46,631 nucleotides of DNA from positions 185,088 through 231,718 of the forward strand of contig NZ_AYVL01000004.1 of the NCBI RefSeq assembly GCF_000502835.1. Reading direction: 5' to 3'. The stretch comes from Mesorhizobium sp. LSJC280B00. Its GTDB lineage: Bacteria; Pseudomonadota; Alphaproteobacteria; Rhizobiales; Rhizobiaceae. Under the pieces are notes generated by a model, which saw nothing but the letters and a program-made list of their open reading frames with translations, ran no database searches and was not told the origin of the DNA. A program made the translations under genes and the position numbers. Shown piece after piece: positions 16,063 through 25,762 of this stretch (the stretch's first letter is position 1; the number at the start of each line of letters is the position of its first letter).

Positions 16063-16335
16063 TCAGAACCGCGGCGGACGCGGAGCACCGGCACCGGCAG
16101 CACCGGCCGCGACCGGACGCGGCGTCATCGGCAGCAGGCCTTCGCGCTGGGCGCGCTTGCGGGCCAGCTTGCGGGCGCGGCGCACGGCTTCCGCCTTTTC
16201 ACGGGCGCGCTTCTCGGAGGGCTTCTCGTAATGTCCGCGCATCTTCATTTCGCGGAAGATGCCTTCGCGCTGCATCTTTTTCTTGAGCGCGCGAAGCGCC
16301 TGATCAACATTGTTGTCGCGGACGAGTACCTGCAC
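16063..16335 (-). CDS. rpsU: Ribosomal protein bS21
   Basis: Small-subunit ribosomal protein bS21, 90 residues. The N-terminal half, [20 protein letters not shown], is the canonical bS21 sequence, followed by the basic helix [21 protein letters not shown] Pro/Ala/Gly-rich C-terminal extension ([13 protein letters not shown]) is typical of rhizobial orthologues. The start is GTG at 16335, with AGGA six bases upstream. A TTG two codons earlier is in frame but abuts the AGGA and would add Met-His. bS21 sits near the anti-Shine-Dalgarno sequence on the 30S subunit and affects start-site choice. Confidence 0.94.
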   Translation of the reverse strand: MQVLVRDNNVDQALRALKKKMQREGIFREMKMRGHYEKPSEKRAREKAEAVRRARKLARKRAQREGLLPMTPRPVAAGAAGAGAPRPPRF

Positions 16336-16483
16336 GTGCAATCCTGTCTTTCGGGTTTGAAATCAACAGGCAAGCGGCCATAGCCGCAAGCCTCCGCGGC
16401 GCGTTACACCACGAATTGGGGCGGCTGATAGCAGAATCAAGGGGCTCTGTCCACAGCCGATTGAGAGGCGGTGCCGATCCCGA

Positions 16484-16510
16484 AACGAAAAACCCGCCTC
16501 AGGGGGCGGG
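16484..16510 (-). terminator. Intrinsic terminator after the SET-domain gene
   Basis: On the minus strand CCCGCC (16510-16505), a six-base loop, GGCGGG (16498-16493), then TTTTTCGTTT. This classic terminator lies about 90 bases after the SET gene stop and before the rpsU promoter region. Confidence 0.85.
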
Positions 16511-16596
16511 TCCTTGGTGTGCACCATATCGAAATTAGTAGCATAGCTGCCGGCACAAAGCAAGAACAAAATTCGCCTTGGGCCAGATAGGCGCCG

Positions 16597-16983
16597 CTAC
16601 GCCGTGGCCAGGTGGAGCTGCTCGAAACCCTCGAAGAACTCGCCGTAGTCGCAGGTTATTTCCTCGCCGGCGGCGATATCGCGGGTTGCGGTGGCCCCGC
16701 CATATTGCGAAAAGTCGGTGTTCGGCTTGTCGGCGTGGTTCATGAAGCGGCCATTGTCGACCTCATAGACCATGAAGCCCGGCCGGTCCGGACTGGGATA
16801 GGCATATCTGTCGAGCAATTCCTTGAGGTGCGGCGGCGCTGCCTCGTATCTTTCCATCGGGATCAGCCGGTCGAAGTCCGGATCGAGCCGCCAGATCTGC
16901 GCCCCTTTCCGGATCGGCTCGGCGGCGAACACGCCGACGCCTTCGATTGCGCTCGCGGCGATATAGGTTCTGATCAGCAGCAT
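16597..16983 (-). CDS. Small SET-domain protein
   Basis: A 128-residue protein consisting of one SET domain, the fold of protein lysine methyltransferases. The visible motifs are GVGVFA near 15-20 (SAM-binding start), RFMNHADKPNT at 79-89 (the NHS motif, here NHA) and GEEITCDYGEF at 106-116 with the active-site Tyr. There are no pre-SET or post-SET zinc clusters. The start at 16983 is the ATG of MLLIRTYIAAS; the reading frame upstream is only hairpin-rich spacer. Bacterial SET proteins of this size are known, but their targets are mostly undefined. A 9-bp hairpin lies immediately upstream of the start. Confidence 0.85.
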   Translation of the reverse strand: MLLIRTYIAASAIEGVGVFAAEPIRKGAQIWRLDPDFDRLIPMERYEAAPPHLKELLDRYAYPSPDRPGFMVYEVDNGRFMNHADKPNTDFSQYGGATATRDIAAGEEITCDYGEFFEGFEQLHLATA

Positions 16984-16991
16984 GTTTCCAA

Positions 16992-17055
16992 TCCGTCTTC
17001 GAGGCGAAGACGGAATCGTCAAATCGCCGGAAAAAGCAAGGCCGGTTTTTCCGGC
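16992..17055 (-). promoter_or_regulatory. Two adjacent hairpins between the SDR and SET genes
   Basis: TCCGTCTTC (16992-17000) / GAAGACGGA (17006-17014) is a perfect 9-bp stem with a 5-base loop, ending eight bases before the SET start codon. GCCGGAAAAA (17026-17035) / TTTTTCCGGC (17046-17055) is a perfect 10-bp stem with a 10-base loop. The second may terminate transcription from the upstream SDR gene; the first may influence translation of the SET gene. Confidence 0.65.
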
Positions 17056-17092
17056 ATTGCGGCTGGCGGGCCCACGCCAACCGCGAAACGCT

Positions 17093-17851
17093 TCACGTCC
17101 GGGTGATCGAGACACCGCCGTCGGCGAACAGTGCCGTGCCGGTGGTGAAGCTCGATGCATCGGAAGCCAGGTAAAGCGCCGAGCGGGCGATCTCCTCTGG
17201 CTCGGCGACGCGCTTCAAGGCATGCAGGTTTTCGACGAAGGCCCGCGATTCAGGTGTCTTGAATGTCGCCGAAGGCGTGTCGGTGCCGCCCGGCAGCAGC
17301 GCGTTGACTCGAATCCCCTTGGCGCCAAATTCGGCGGCCAGCACCTGCGTCAATCCGATCAGTCCGGCCTTGCTCGCGGCATAGCTGGTCATGCCGGGCA
17401 TGCCGACCGTGTAGCCGACGAAGGTGGAGGTGAAGATCAACGACCCGCCGCCGCGTTCGACCATCGCCGGCACCTGGTATTTCGCGCCGAGAAAGGCGCT
17501 GGTCAGATTGGTATCGAGCGTCTCGCGCCAGCCCTCCAGCGACAGCTCAGAAACCGGCCCCATCCTACCGACCGAGCCGGCATTGTTGAAGGCGATGTCG
17601 AGCCCGCCGAATTTCTCGACCGCCAGGTCGACGAGGGCTTTCGCATAGGCTTCGTCACGGACATCGCCGGCAAGAGCGATAGCCGTGCCGTCGGCGTCTT
17701 CGATTTCGGCAACCAGCGTATCGAGTTCCGCCTGGCGGCGGGCGGCGACGACGAGCCTGGCGCCTTGCTCGGCAAAGAGCTTGGCCGTGGCGCGGCCGAT
17801 GCCGGAACTGGCGCCAGTGATGATGGCGACCTTGTCGGTAAGTGCGAACAT
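17093..17851 (-). CDS. SDR-family oxidoreductase
   Basis: A 252-residue classical short-chain dehydrogenase/reductase. The NAD(P) loop TGASSGIG is at 12-19, the NNAG motif near 88-91, and the catalytic SYAASKAG near 157-164. The C-terminal GTALFADGGVS is typical. The basic AARRQ after beta-strand 2 suggests NADP preference. The start at 17851 (MFALTDKVAI) is preferred because AAGG sits nine bases upstream; ATG 17860 abuts that site, and the far upstream frame reads through the opposite-strand gene region. Substrate unknown. Confidence 0.9.
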   Translation of the reverse strand: MFALTDKVAIITGASSGIGRATAKLFAEQGARLVVAARRQAELDTLVAEIEDADGTAIALAGDVRDEAYAKALVDLAVEKFGGLDIAFNNAGSVGRMGPVSELSLEGWRETLDTNLTSAFLGAKYQVPAMVERGGGSLIFTSTFVGYTVGMPGMTSYAASKAGLIGLTQVLAAEFGAKGIRVNALLPGGTDTPSATFKTPESRAFVENLHALKRVAEPEEIARSALYLASDASSFTTGTALFADGGVSITRT

Positions 17852-18029
17852 TTTCTGCATCCTTCTTTCGCGCCGGATTTTGCCGGCAATCGGGATGCTT
17901 GGTCGCAAATCGGGCCGGCGCGAGCCACCCGATACCTGCGCTGCCCTCGACAGCCCTTCTTGACGTCCGCTTGCCACCAGGCTACGGATCGTCATCCAAA
18001 ACTCGCGGGTGGACGCGCCACCCATTCCA

Positions 18030-18788
18030 ATGACCCCCCAAGACATAATGAGCAAGTTGTTGGCCCCCGGCTTCGAGGGCGACAGCGAGTTGACGTCCGC
18101 TCTTCAATCGGCATTTGGCAAAGGCTTTCCGTTAGAAAACCTCCGGCCGCTGCTGACGTCCGGCAACCTTCATACGCAGGCCGCCGCCGCGTACTTGGTG
18201 GCCGAAGCCAATTCCAAAATGAGTTACAAGATGAATTGCGTCGTCGCGGAGATCGCCGATCTGCTCGACAGTGAATCTTCGGGTATCCGGTTCGACGCGA
18301 TCGAGGCGCTTCTGGGATGCACGACGCCGGCCGATGGAGCCGTTCTCGGTCGCCTCATGCTGCGGCTGGATGACGAACATGCCGGTGTGCGGTGGGGGGT
18401 CGTCCAGTTCATCTGCCTTGCGGAGCGCTGGCAGCTAAGGCTTGCGGTGGAAAATGCCGCTACCCTGCGTCCGGACTCGGCTTTCAAGACACTGGTCAAT
18501 GCTTATGGTCAATATAACATGCCGAGCACCAAGGACCTGCCACGGTTGCTCGCGCATCCGGATGCCGTGTTGAGGCGCTTTGCTGCGGCAGTGGCTATCA
18601 GGCCGCGCCAGGTGATCATCGAGCGCTTCGTGGCCATGGTGGAGCAGTCAGACGATGCGGAAATTCGTAAAATCGCCGCCGATTGCCGTGAGGGTTATTT
18701 GCGGCCGATCTATGCAATCGGGCCGTCCATCCTGAAGCGTGCTCCGGCTGACCCGTCAAAAGGCGAAGCTCAGAACAGCGATCAGTGA
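18030..18788 (+). CDS. Helical-repeat (HEAT-like) protein of unknown function
   Basis: A protein of about 252 residues with no signal peptide or membrane segment. It is rich in paired helices with HEAT/ARM-like character, for example IADLLDSESSGIRFDAIEAL, VLGRLMLRLDDEHAGVRWGV and LPRLLAHPDAVLRRFAAAVA, each with the D-x-x-x-x-V/I-R pattern of HEAT units. Such scaffolds bind other proteins. The start is uncertain: ATG 18030 (MTPQDIM) and ATG 18048 both lack a good ribosome site, and a GTG lies at 18009. The Ser/Lys-rich tail ends beside a 42-bp repeat. It overlaps no other gene and starts about 180 bases from the divergent SDR gene. Function unknown. Confidence 0.75.
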   Translation: MTPQDIMSKLLAPGFEGDSELTSALQSAFGKGFPLENLRPLLTSGNLHTQAAAAYLVAEANSKMSYKMNCVVAEIADLLDSESSGIRFDAIEALLGCTTPADGAVLGRLMLRLDDEHAGVRWGVVQFICLAERWQLRLAVENAATLRPDSAFKTLVNAYGQYNMPSTKDLPRLLAHPDAVLRRFAAAVAIRPRQVIIERFVAMVEQSDDAEIRKIAADCREGYLRPIYAIGPSILKRAPADPSKGEAQNSDQ

Positions 18789-18791
18789 AAG

Positions 18792-18833
18792 CACGGCGCA
18801 AAACGGCAAGCGCCGTCGCAAACGGTGCAAGGC
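18792..18833. repeat. 42-bp direct repeat, copy 1
   Basis: Begins CACGGCGCAAAACGGCAAGC and ends GTGCAAGGC; it differs from copy 2 (19285-19326) at one base. An internal inverted repeat ACGGCGC (18793-18799) / GCGCCGT (18810-18816) can form a hairpin, which on the minus strand directly follows the YrdB-like gene stop. Confidence 0.9.
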
Positions 18834-18835
18834 GA

Positions 18836-19210
18836 CTATTGCTTGAGCAGCCAGCCGAGCCGATCGAGCGAAAATGCGTAGCTGACGGCGATCAGCAGGG
18901 CGACGGCAATGCCGGCTGTCGTGTAACCGGCCAGGTGGAATCCCGCAGCGCCGCCGAACAGGATGACGAGCTCGAGTACCAGCCGCAAACCGCCCGGCAC
19001 CGGAACCGGCGCCCGCCCCGAGCGGCTCGGATCGTTCGGCACCGCGAACGTACCCCAGAGCGCGGCGGCAACGAACGGCAATGCCGCGGCAAGGGTCCAG
19101 CGCCACATGCCCGCTGAGAGGCTCCAGCCCGCCATGCCGAGGCCGAGCAAAGCGGCGAATTCCAGCATGAAGCGCAATGTCAGATTCCACCAGACGTTAG
19201 CCACCGCCAT
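18836..19210 (-). CDS. YrdB/DUF2568-like membrane protein
   Basis: A 124-residue integral membrane protein with about four hydrophobic helices: LRFMLEFAALLGLGMAGW, WTLAAALPFVAAALWGTFAV, LRLVLELVILFGGAAGFHLA and TAGIAVALLIAVSYAFSL. The pattern WGTFAVPNDPSRSGRAPVPV between helices 2 and 3 matches the YrdB/DUF2568 family of small uncharacterised proteins. The start at 19210 (MAVANVWWNL) has GGAGG three bases upstream; the longer frame runs into the repeat. The gene is bracketed by 42-bp direct repeats, suggesting duplication or movement of the segment. Function unknown. Confidence 0.82.
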   Translation of the reverse strand: MAVANVWWNLTLRFMLEFAALLGLGMAGWSLSAGMWRWTLAAALPFVAAALWGTFAVPNDPSRSGRAPVPVPGGLRLVLELVILFGGAAGFHLAGYTTAGIAVALLIAVSYAFSLDRLGWLLKQ

Positions 19211-19284
19211 AATCCTCCGATCGCCAGGCGACGGATAGTGATGGATGGCAATTGCATCAACCAGCCCGCATGCGGCTTTTTCAC

Positions 19285-19326
19285 CACGGCGCAAAACGGC
19301 AAGCGCCGTCGCAAACAGTGCAAGGC
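19285..19326. repeat. 42-bp direct repeat, copy 2
   Basis: Same orientation as copy 1, 493 bases away, one mismatch (A for G in the AAACAGTG stretch). It lies upstream of the YrdB-like gene and about 85 bases before soxB. Confidence 0.9.
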
Positions 19327-19409
19327 TGGCAGCGCCGTTTCGCTAGTGATACAGCTCGCGCGCCGGGGTCGACCGATCCGCCCGGCCGCCATTTGCGAGG
19401 CCTGCGACG

Positions 19410-20663
19410 TTGAAGAAATACTCGGTATTCGCCATCGCCCGCGAGGCCATGCGCGGTCACAAGGGCTGGGAGGAACAATGGTCCTCACCGGAGCCGAAGA
19501 AGGAGTACGACGTCATCATCGTCGGCGCCGGTGGCCACGGCCTGGCCACCGCCTATTATCTCGCCACCGTGCACGGCGTCACCAACGTCGCGGTATTGGA
19601 AAAAGGCTGGCTGGGCGGCGGCAATACCGGCCGCAACACCACCATCATCCGTTCCAATTATCTCTATGACGAAAGCGCCGGCATCTACGACCATGCGCTG
19701 AAGCTGTGGGACGGGCTCAGCCAGGAGCTCAACTACAACGTCATGTATTCGCCGCGCGGCGTCATGATGCTGGCCCATAACATCCATGACATCCAGGTCC
19801 TGAAGCGGCACGTCCATGCCAACCGGCTGAACGGCATCGACAATGAATGGCTGACGCCGGAGCAGGCCAAGGAATTCTGCCCGCCGCTCAACATTTCGCG
19901 CAATGCGCGCTATCCGGTGATGGGCGCCTCCCTGCAGCGCCGCGGCGGCACGGCGCGGCACGATGCCGTCGCCTGGGGCTATGCGCGCGGCGCCTCGGCG
20001 CGCGGCGTCCACATCATCCAGAATTGCGAGGTCACCGGCGTCAAACGGGCGCCGAACGGCGCGGTCACCGGTGTCGAGACGACGCGCGGCTTCATCGGTG
20101 CCAGGAAGGTCGGCGTGGTTGCCGCCGGGCACTCATCGGTGATCATGAACATGGCTGGCGTGCGCATGCCGCTGGAAAGCTATCCGCTGCAGGCGCTGGT
20201 GTCGGAGCCGGTCAAGCCGGTGGTGCCTTGCGTGGTGATGTCGAACACTGTGCATGCCTATATCTCGCAGTCCGACAAGGGCGAGCTGGTTATCGGCGCC
20301 GGCACCGACCAGTATGTCTCGTATTCGCAGACCGGCGGGTTGCACATATTGCAGCATACGCTCGACGCGATCTGCGAGATGTTCCCGATCTTCACGCGCA
20401 TGAAGATGCTGCGCTCGTGGGGCGGCATCGTCGACGTGACGCCCGACCGTTCGCCGATCCTGGCCAAGACGCCGGTGCCCGGCCTCTATGTCAATTGCGG
20501 CTGGGGTACGGGCGGCTTCAAGGCGACGCCGGGTTCGGGCCATGTCTTTGCCCATACGATCGCCAAGGACGATCCGCACCCGATCAACGCGCCCTTCACC
20601 ATCGAGCGCTTCCGCACCGGCCGCCTCATCGACGAGGCGGCGGCGGCGGCGGTGGCGCATTGA
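19410..20663 (+). CDS. soxB: Sarcosine oxidase subunit beta
   Basis: The 417-residue beta subunit of heterotetrameric sarcosine oxidase, which oxidises N-methylglycine to glycine with formaldehyde transferred to tetrahydrofolate. The FAD dinucleotide motif [17 protein letters not shown] is at 34-50. His184 in GGTARHDAV is at the position expected for the covalent flavin His. The C-terminal [17 protein letters not shown] matches the family. The start appears to be TTG at 19410, giving the rhizobial N-terminus [16 protein letters not shown], with GAGG nine bases upstream; the first ATG is 13 codons later and would truncate it. It leads an operon with an extra gene, soxD, soxA and soxG. Confidence 0.94.
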   Translation: MKKYSVFAIAREAMRGHKGWEEQWSSPEPKKEYDVIIVGAGGHGLATAYYLATVHGVTNVAVLEKGWLGGGNTGRNTTIIRSNYLYDESAGIYDHALKLWDGLSQELNYNVMYSPRGVMMLAHNIHDIQVLKRHVHANRLNGIDNEWLTPEQAKEFCPPLNISRNARYPVMGASLQRRGGTARHDAVAWGYARGASARGVHIIQNCEVTGVKRAPNGAVTGVETTRGFIGARKVGVVAAGHSSVIMNMAGVRMPLESYPLQALVSEPVKPVVPCVVMSNTVHAYISQSDKGELVIGAGTDQYVSYSQTGGLHILQHTLDAICEMFPIFTRMKMLRSWGGIVDVTPDRSPILAKTPVPGLYVNCGWGTGGFKATPGSGHVFAHTIAKDDPHPINAPFTIERFRTGRLIDEAAAAAVAH

Positions 20664-21085
20664 TGATGACCGAGATGGCCGTCGCCATGCCGCTGATGCT
20701 CGCCGGCGAGCAAGGCCTGTTCCATATCCCCACGCCAGAGGAGGTGCGCCTGCAGCCCATCAGCCGCGCCGGCAATGAAGCGGATTGGCCGTTTTCCGTC
20801 GACGAGGGTGTACTCGCCTGCGCCTGGAGCGCCGGTCAGAGAGTGGTCACCTTTATGGAGAACCGGCCAGCCGATCTCGAGGAAGGCGAAAAATTCGAGC
20901 GGCGCTACGTCATCGTGACGACCGAACCGATGACGCTTTCGGTCGGCAATATGGCGTATCGCGACCTTTTCCGCCCGGTAGCCAGCATCGAGGAGCGCAT
21001 CCGGCTGGTCGCGCCCTTCGTGACGATGGGCCAGAGGCTTTGCGACCAACCTGCCGGCGCTCGCGTCGGCCACGGCGAACTGTAG
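20663..21085 (+). CDS. Unknown protein within the sarcosine oxidase operon
   Basis: A 140-residue protein that I do not recognise. Its ATG overlaps the soxB stop (TGATG) and its stop is eight bases before soxD, so it is co-translated with the oxidase subunits. The N-terminus [20 protein letters not shown] is mildly hydrophobic but not a clear signal peptide. The centre has alternating strands (VLACAWSAGQRVVTFMENRP, ERRYVIVTTEPMTLSVGNMA) suggesting a small beta-rich soluble domain, and there is no cysteine cluster. The usual operon order is soxB-soxD-soxA-soxG, so this is an insertion or a lineage-specific accessory gene, perhaps for assembly or cofactor handling. No function is claimed. Confidence 0.75.
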   Translation: MMTEMAVAMPLMLAGEQGLFHIPTPEEVRLQPISRAGNEADWPFSVDEGVLACAWSAGQRVVTFMENRPADLEEGEKFERRYVIVTTEPMTLSVGNMAYRDLFRPVASIEERIRLVAPFVTMGQRLCDQPAGARVGHGEL

Positions 21086-21093
21086 GACCAACC

Positions 21094-21390
21094 ATGCTTC
21101 TCATCCGCTGCCCCTATTGCGAGGAAGAGCGTCCGGAGCTCGAATTCCGCAACGCCGGCGAGGCGCATATCGCGCGTTCCCCAAACATCGCCAGCGAGAG
21201 CGACGACGATTTTGAAAAGTTCTTTTTCATCCGTTCCAATCCCAAGGGGATCATCTATGAGCGCTGGCGGCACATGCATGGCTGCGCGCGGTTCTTCAAT
21301 GCCGTGCGCGACACCGTCAGCGACAGGTTCCTGATGACCTACAAGGCCGGCGAACCGAAGCCCGTAAAGCTGCCGGGAGCCGCCAAATGA
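21094..21390 (+). CDS. soxD: Sarcosine oxidase subunit delta
   Basis: The 98-residue delta subunit. The zinc ligands are visible as Cys6 and Cys9 in CPYC, and His60 and Cys64 in RHMHGCARFF, the C-x2-C/H/C arrangement known for this subunit. The start MLLIRCPYC at 21094 is the normal N-terminus. The TGA stop overlaps the ATG of soxA (ATGA at 21387), indicating tight coupling. The subunit packs against the alpha and beta chains in the cytoplasmic complex and has no known catalytic role of its own. Confidence 0.95.
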   Translation: MLLIRCPYCEEERPELEFRNAGEAHIARSPNIASESDDDFEKFFFIRSNPKGIIYERWRHMHGCARFFNAVRDTVSDRFLMTYKAGEPKPVKLPGAAK

Positions 21391-24372
21391 GCGCCACGTT
21401 CCGCATTGCCGGCGCCGGGCGGCTCAAACAGGCAAAGATAGCTGGCTTCAGCTTCGACGGCCGCCCCTATACCGGCATCGAGGGCGATACGTTGGCCTCG
21501 GCGCTGCTTGCAAACGGCGTCCATCTCGTCGGCCGCTCGTTCAAGTACCACCGGCCGCGCGGTTTTCTGTCGGCCGGCGCCGAAGAGCCGAACGCGCTGG
21601 TCGAGATCAAGCGCGACGCGGCACGCAAGACGCCGAACGTGCGTGCCACGGTGCAGGAGCTCTATGACGGATTGACCGCACAGTCGCAGAACCGCTGGCC
21701 GTCGCTCGCTTTCGACGTCGGTGCCGTCAGCAGTATTGCCTCGCCGATGCTTTCGGCCGGCTTCTACTACAAGACCTTCATGTGGCCGAAGGCTGCGTGG
21801 AAAAACCTCTACGAACCCAAGATCCGCGCCGCCGCCGGTCTTGGCGTCGCTCCTGACCAGCCGGATCCCGACCACTATTCGGCGCGCTTCGCCCATTGCG
21901 AGGTGCTGGTGCTTGGCGGCGGTGCCGCGGGCATCGCCGCGGCATTGGCCGCGGCCGAGACCGGCGCGCGCGTCATCCTTGCCGACGAGCAGGCGGAATT
22001 CGGCGGCAGCCTGCGCTTCGAGAGCGGCGCGAAGATCGAAGGCCAGGACGGTTTTTCCTGGGCGCAATCGGCTCTTGCCAAGTTGAGCGCGATGGACAAT
22101 GTCCGCGTGCTGCCGCGTACCACGGCCTTCGGCTATTACGCGCAGAATTTCGTCGGGCTGGTCGAGCGCGTCAGCGACCATCTGCAGAACCCCGGCCGCG
22201 ACCTGCCGCGCGAGCGGCTGTGGCAGGTTCGCGCCAAACGCGTGGTACTGGCGACCGGCGCCATCGAGCGCCACATGGTGTTTGCCGACAACGACCGCCC
22301 CGGCATCATGCTGGCGTCGGCGGCGCGCACCTATCTCAACCATTACGGCGTCGCCGTCGGCAGGAATATCGGCGTCTATACGGCGAACGATTCCGCCTAT
22401 GCGGCGGCGATCGACCTGAAAAAGGCCGGCATCAACGTGGCGGCGATCGTCGACCTGCGCGACAACCCGACCGGGCCGGCGATCGACGAGGCGAGGGCGC
22501 TCGGCATCCAGGTCAATTTCGGCCGCGCGGTGATCCGCGCCGGCGGCAAATTGCGGGTGTCGTCGATGACCGTGCAGCCGAAGAATGGCGGCGGCGAGCG
22601 CTCCATCCCGGTCGACGCAATTCTGATGTCGGCCGGCTGGACGCCATCGGTGCATCTGTTCTCGCAATCGCGCGGCAAGGTCGCCTTCAACGACGAGACC
22701 AAGCGCTTCGTGCCCGGAATCTATGCGCAGGACTGCGTCTCGGTCGGCGCCTGCAACGGTACCGACGGGCTGTCGGCGACGATCGACGAGGCCTATGCAG
22801 CGGGCGCCAAGGCGGCCAAGGACGCCGGCAGCAGGCCGGCCAAGGGCACCAAGCCGAAGGTCGACGCCGGCGAGAGCTGGTCGCGCGGCATGCTGGGTGC
22901 AGCACCCGGTGCCGGAGCGGATACGACGGTCAAGGCGTTTGTCGACTTCCAGAACGACGTCACCGCCAAGGACATCCGCCAGGCAGTGCATGAGGGCATG
23001 CGCTCGATCGAGCACGTCAAGCGCTTCACCACCAATGGCATGGCGACCGACCAGGGCAAGACCTCCAACATGCACGGCCTGGCGATTGCCGCCGAGACGT
23101 TGGGCAAGCCGATCCCGCAGGTCGGGCTGACGACGTTCCGCGCGCCCTATACGCCGGTGACATTCGGCTCGATCGTCGGCCACGCGCGGGGTCCCCTGTT
23201 CGACCCGACCCGCAAGACGGCGATCCATCCCTGGGCCGAGCGCCAGGGCGCTGTATTCGAGGATGTCGGCCAGTGGAAGCGCGCCTGGTATTTCCCGAAG
23301 CCGGGCGAGGACATACATGCGGCCGTCGACCGCGAATGCGTGACGGTGCGCAAGACGGCCGGCCTGTTCGACGCCTCGACGCTGGGCAAGATCGAGGTGG
23401 TCGGGCCGGATGCGGCCAAATTCATGGAACTGCTCTACACCAATCCATGGGAGAAGCTCGAGCCCGGCCGCTGCCGTTACGGCATCATGCTGCGCGAGGA
23501 CGGCTTCATCTATGACGACGGTGTCGTCGGCAGGCTTGCACCCGACCGTTTCCATGTGACGACGACGACCGGCGGCGCGCCGCGCGTCATGAACCATATG
23601 GAAGACTATCTCCAGACCGAGTTCCCGCATCTCAACGTCTGGCTGACCTCGATCACCGAGCAGTGGGCGGTGATTGCCGTGCAGGGACCGAAGTCTCGCG
23701 ACATCATTGCGCCGCTGGTCGAGGGCATCGACATGTCGGATGAGGCGCTGCCGCATATGTCGGTGCGCGAAGGCAGGATCTGCGGCGTGCCGACAAGGCT
23801 GTTTCGCATGTCGTTCAGCGGTGAGCGCGGCTTCGAGGTCAACGTGCCGGCCGATTATGGCGAGGCGGTCTGGGAAGCGCTATGGGCCGAGGGCCAGAAG
23901 CACGGAGCCTGTGCCTACGGCACCGAGTCGATGCATGTGCTGCGCGCCGAAAAGGGCTACATCATCGTCGGCCAGGATACCGACGGGACGGTGACGCCGA
24001 ACGACGCCGGGCTCGACTGGGCCGTTGGCAAGAAGAAGACCGACTTCGTCGGCATTCGCGGCATGGCGCGGCCGGATCTGGTCGCCAAGGGCCGCAAGCA
24101 GCTTGTCGGCCTGAAGACCAGGGATCCCAAGGTGGTGCTGGAGGAGGGCGCGCAGATCGTCGCGGACCCGAAGCAGGCAATCCCGATGAAGATGATTGGC
24201 CATGTCACCTCGAGCTATTGGTCGCAAAATTGCGGCCGCTCGATCGCGCTGGGGCTGGTCGCCGGCGGCCGCGATCGCACGGGCGAGACGCTCTATGTGC
24301 CGATGCCGAACGGGGTGATCGAGGTGGAGGTCACCGGCATGGTGTTCTTCGACGAGAAGGGGGAGCGCCTCA

Positions 24373-24380
<8 letters not shown>
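21387..24380 (+). CDS. soxA: Sarcosine oxidase subunit alpha
   Basis: The 997-residue alpha subunit, full length for the family. In order: an N-terminal ferredoxin-like Fer2_4 domain (residues about 15-110, with GRSFKYHRPRGFLSAGAEEP but without iron-sulphur cysteines), an NAD/FAD-binding domain from about 170 with VLVLGGGAAGIAAALAAAE, and a C-terminal GcvT-like tetrahydrofolate domain from about 600 with the barrel region ending in VEVTGMVFFDEKGERLNG. The GcvT part receives the methyl-derived formaldehyde to form methylene-tetrahydrofolate. It overlaps soxD by four bases and soxG by eight, consistent with stoichiometric assembly. Confidence 0.96.
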
Positions 24381-25229
<849 letters not shown>

Positions 25230-25271
25230 TCTGCGCGGGGTGACAAAAAGCAGGGCTGAGGCCGGCACGAT

Positions 25272-25306
25272 GGGCGGCCGGAAATTGCTGCCGCCCTTTC
25301 GTTTCC
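25272..25306 (+). terminator. Terminator after the FPASDP gene
   Basis: GGGCGGC (25272-25278) pairs with GCCGCCC (25290-25296), followed by TTTCGTTTCC, in the gap between the convergent genes ending at 25229 and 25333. Confidence 0.65.
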
Positions 25307-25332
25307 TCACCGCGTATTGTCGCCCGATCGGC

Positions 25333-25572
25333 TCAAAAGCTGCTTGGCACGATCCACGGGTCGATGCCGATGCCGAGCCTCGGGCCCTTGCTGCCGGCCT
25401 TGTGGGCCGCGGCATCGGCCTTTTCAAGCGATCCGGTCGGCGCGCAATCAAGCTTCGCACCGGTCTTGGTATCGATGCAGGCCGCTTCTTGCTTGCCTGA
25501 CTGATTGCTGCCGGCAAATGCGGCGCCAGAGAGCGCCAGCAGGGCGGCGAGCGCGAGGATTGCCTTCTTCAT
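25333..25572 (-). CDS. Small secreted protein of unknown function
   Basis: A 79-residue exported protein. Residues 1-20 (MKKAILALAALLALSGAAFA) are a textbook signal peptide with cleavage before GSNQ. The mature chain has two cysteines (AACIDTKTGAKLDCAP), which could form one disulphide, then an Ala/Lys-rich helix and GPRLGIGIDPWIVPSSF at the end. The start at 25572 is the only sensible ATG; the long frame upstream covers operator palindromes. Its promoter region carries two perfect CGTACATGTACG palindromes, so expression is probably tightly controlled. Function unknown. Confidence 0.8.
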   Translation of the reverse strand: MKKAILALAALLALSGAAFAGSNQSGKQEAACIDTKTGAKLDCAPTGSLEKADAAAHKAGSKGPRLGIGIDPWIVPSSF

Positions 25573-25602
25573 CGTCGGTCTCCGGTTTCCAGTTATTGGA
25601 TT

Positions 25603-25672
25603 CGTACATGTACGGCATTGCGTACAGATACGCCCAAGACTTATGGAGTTCAAGCAAAATCGTACATGTACG
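25603..25672 (-). promoter_or_regulatory. Promoter bracketed by CGTACATGTACG palindromes
   Basis: Perfect 12-bp palindromes CGTACATGTACG occur at 25603-25614 and 25661-25672, 58 bases apart, with a degenerate copy CGTACAGATACG at 25621-25632. On the minus strand TTGAAC (25653-25648), 17 bases and TATCTG (25630-25625) form a promoter whose -10 lies in the degenerate copy and which is flanked by the two perfect copies. Confidence 0.6.
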
Positions 25673-25762
25673 GAGAAATTGAGCGCAGGAATTGCAGAAC
25701 GCTCGGCGCCGGGGCGCGGATCGTTCGGAGAAGATCCTGCAGATCGGGAGGAGCGCCGCTCT

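Noticed and set aside
21339..23756. 805-residue open frame on the minus strand across soxA
   Set aside because: Shadow of soxA, which has full-length family motifs in the forward frame.
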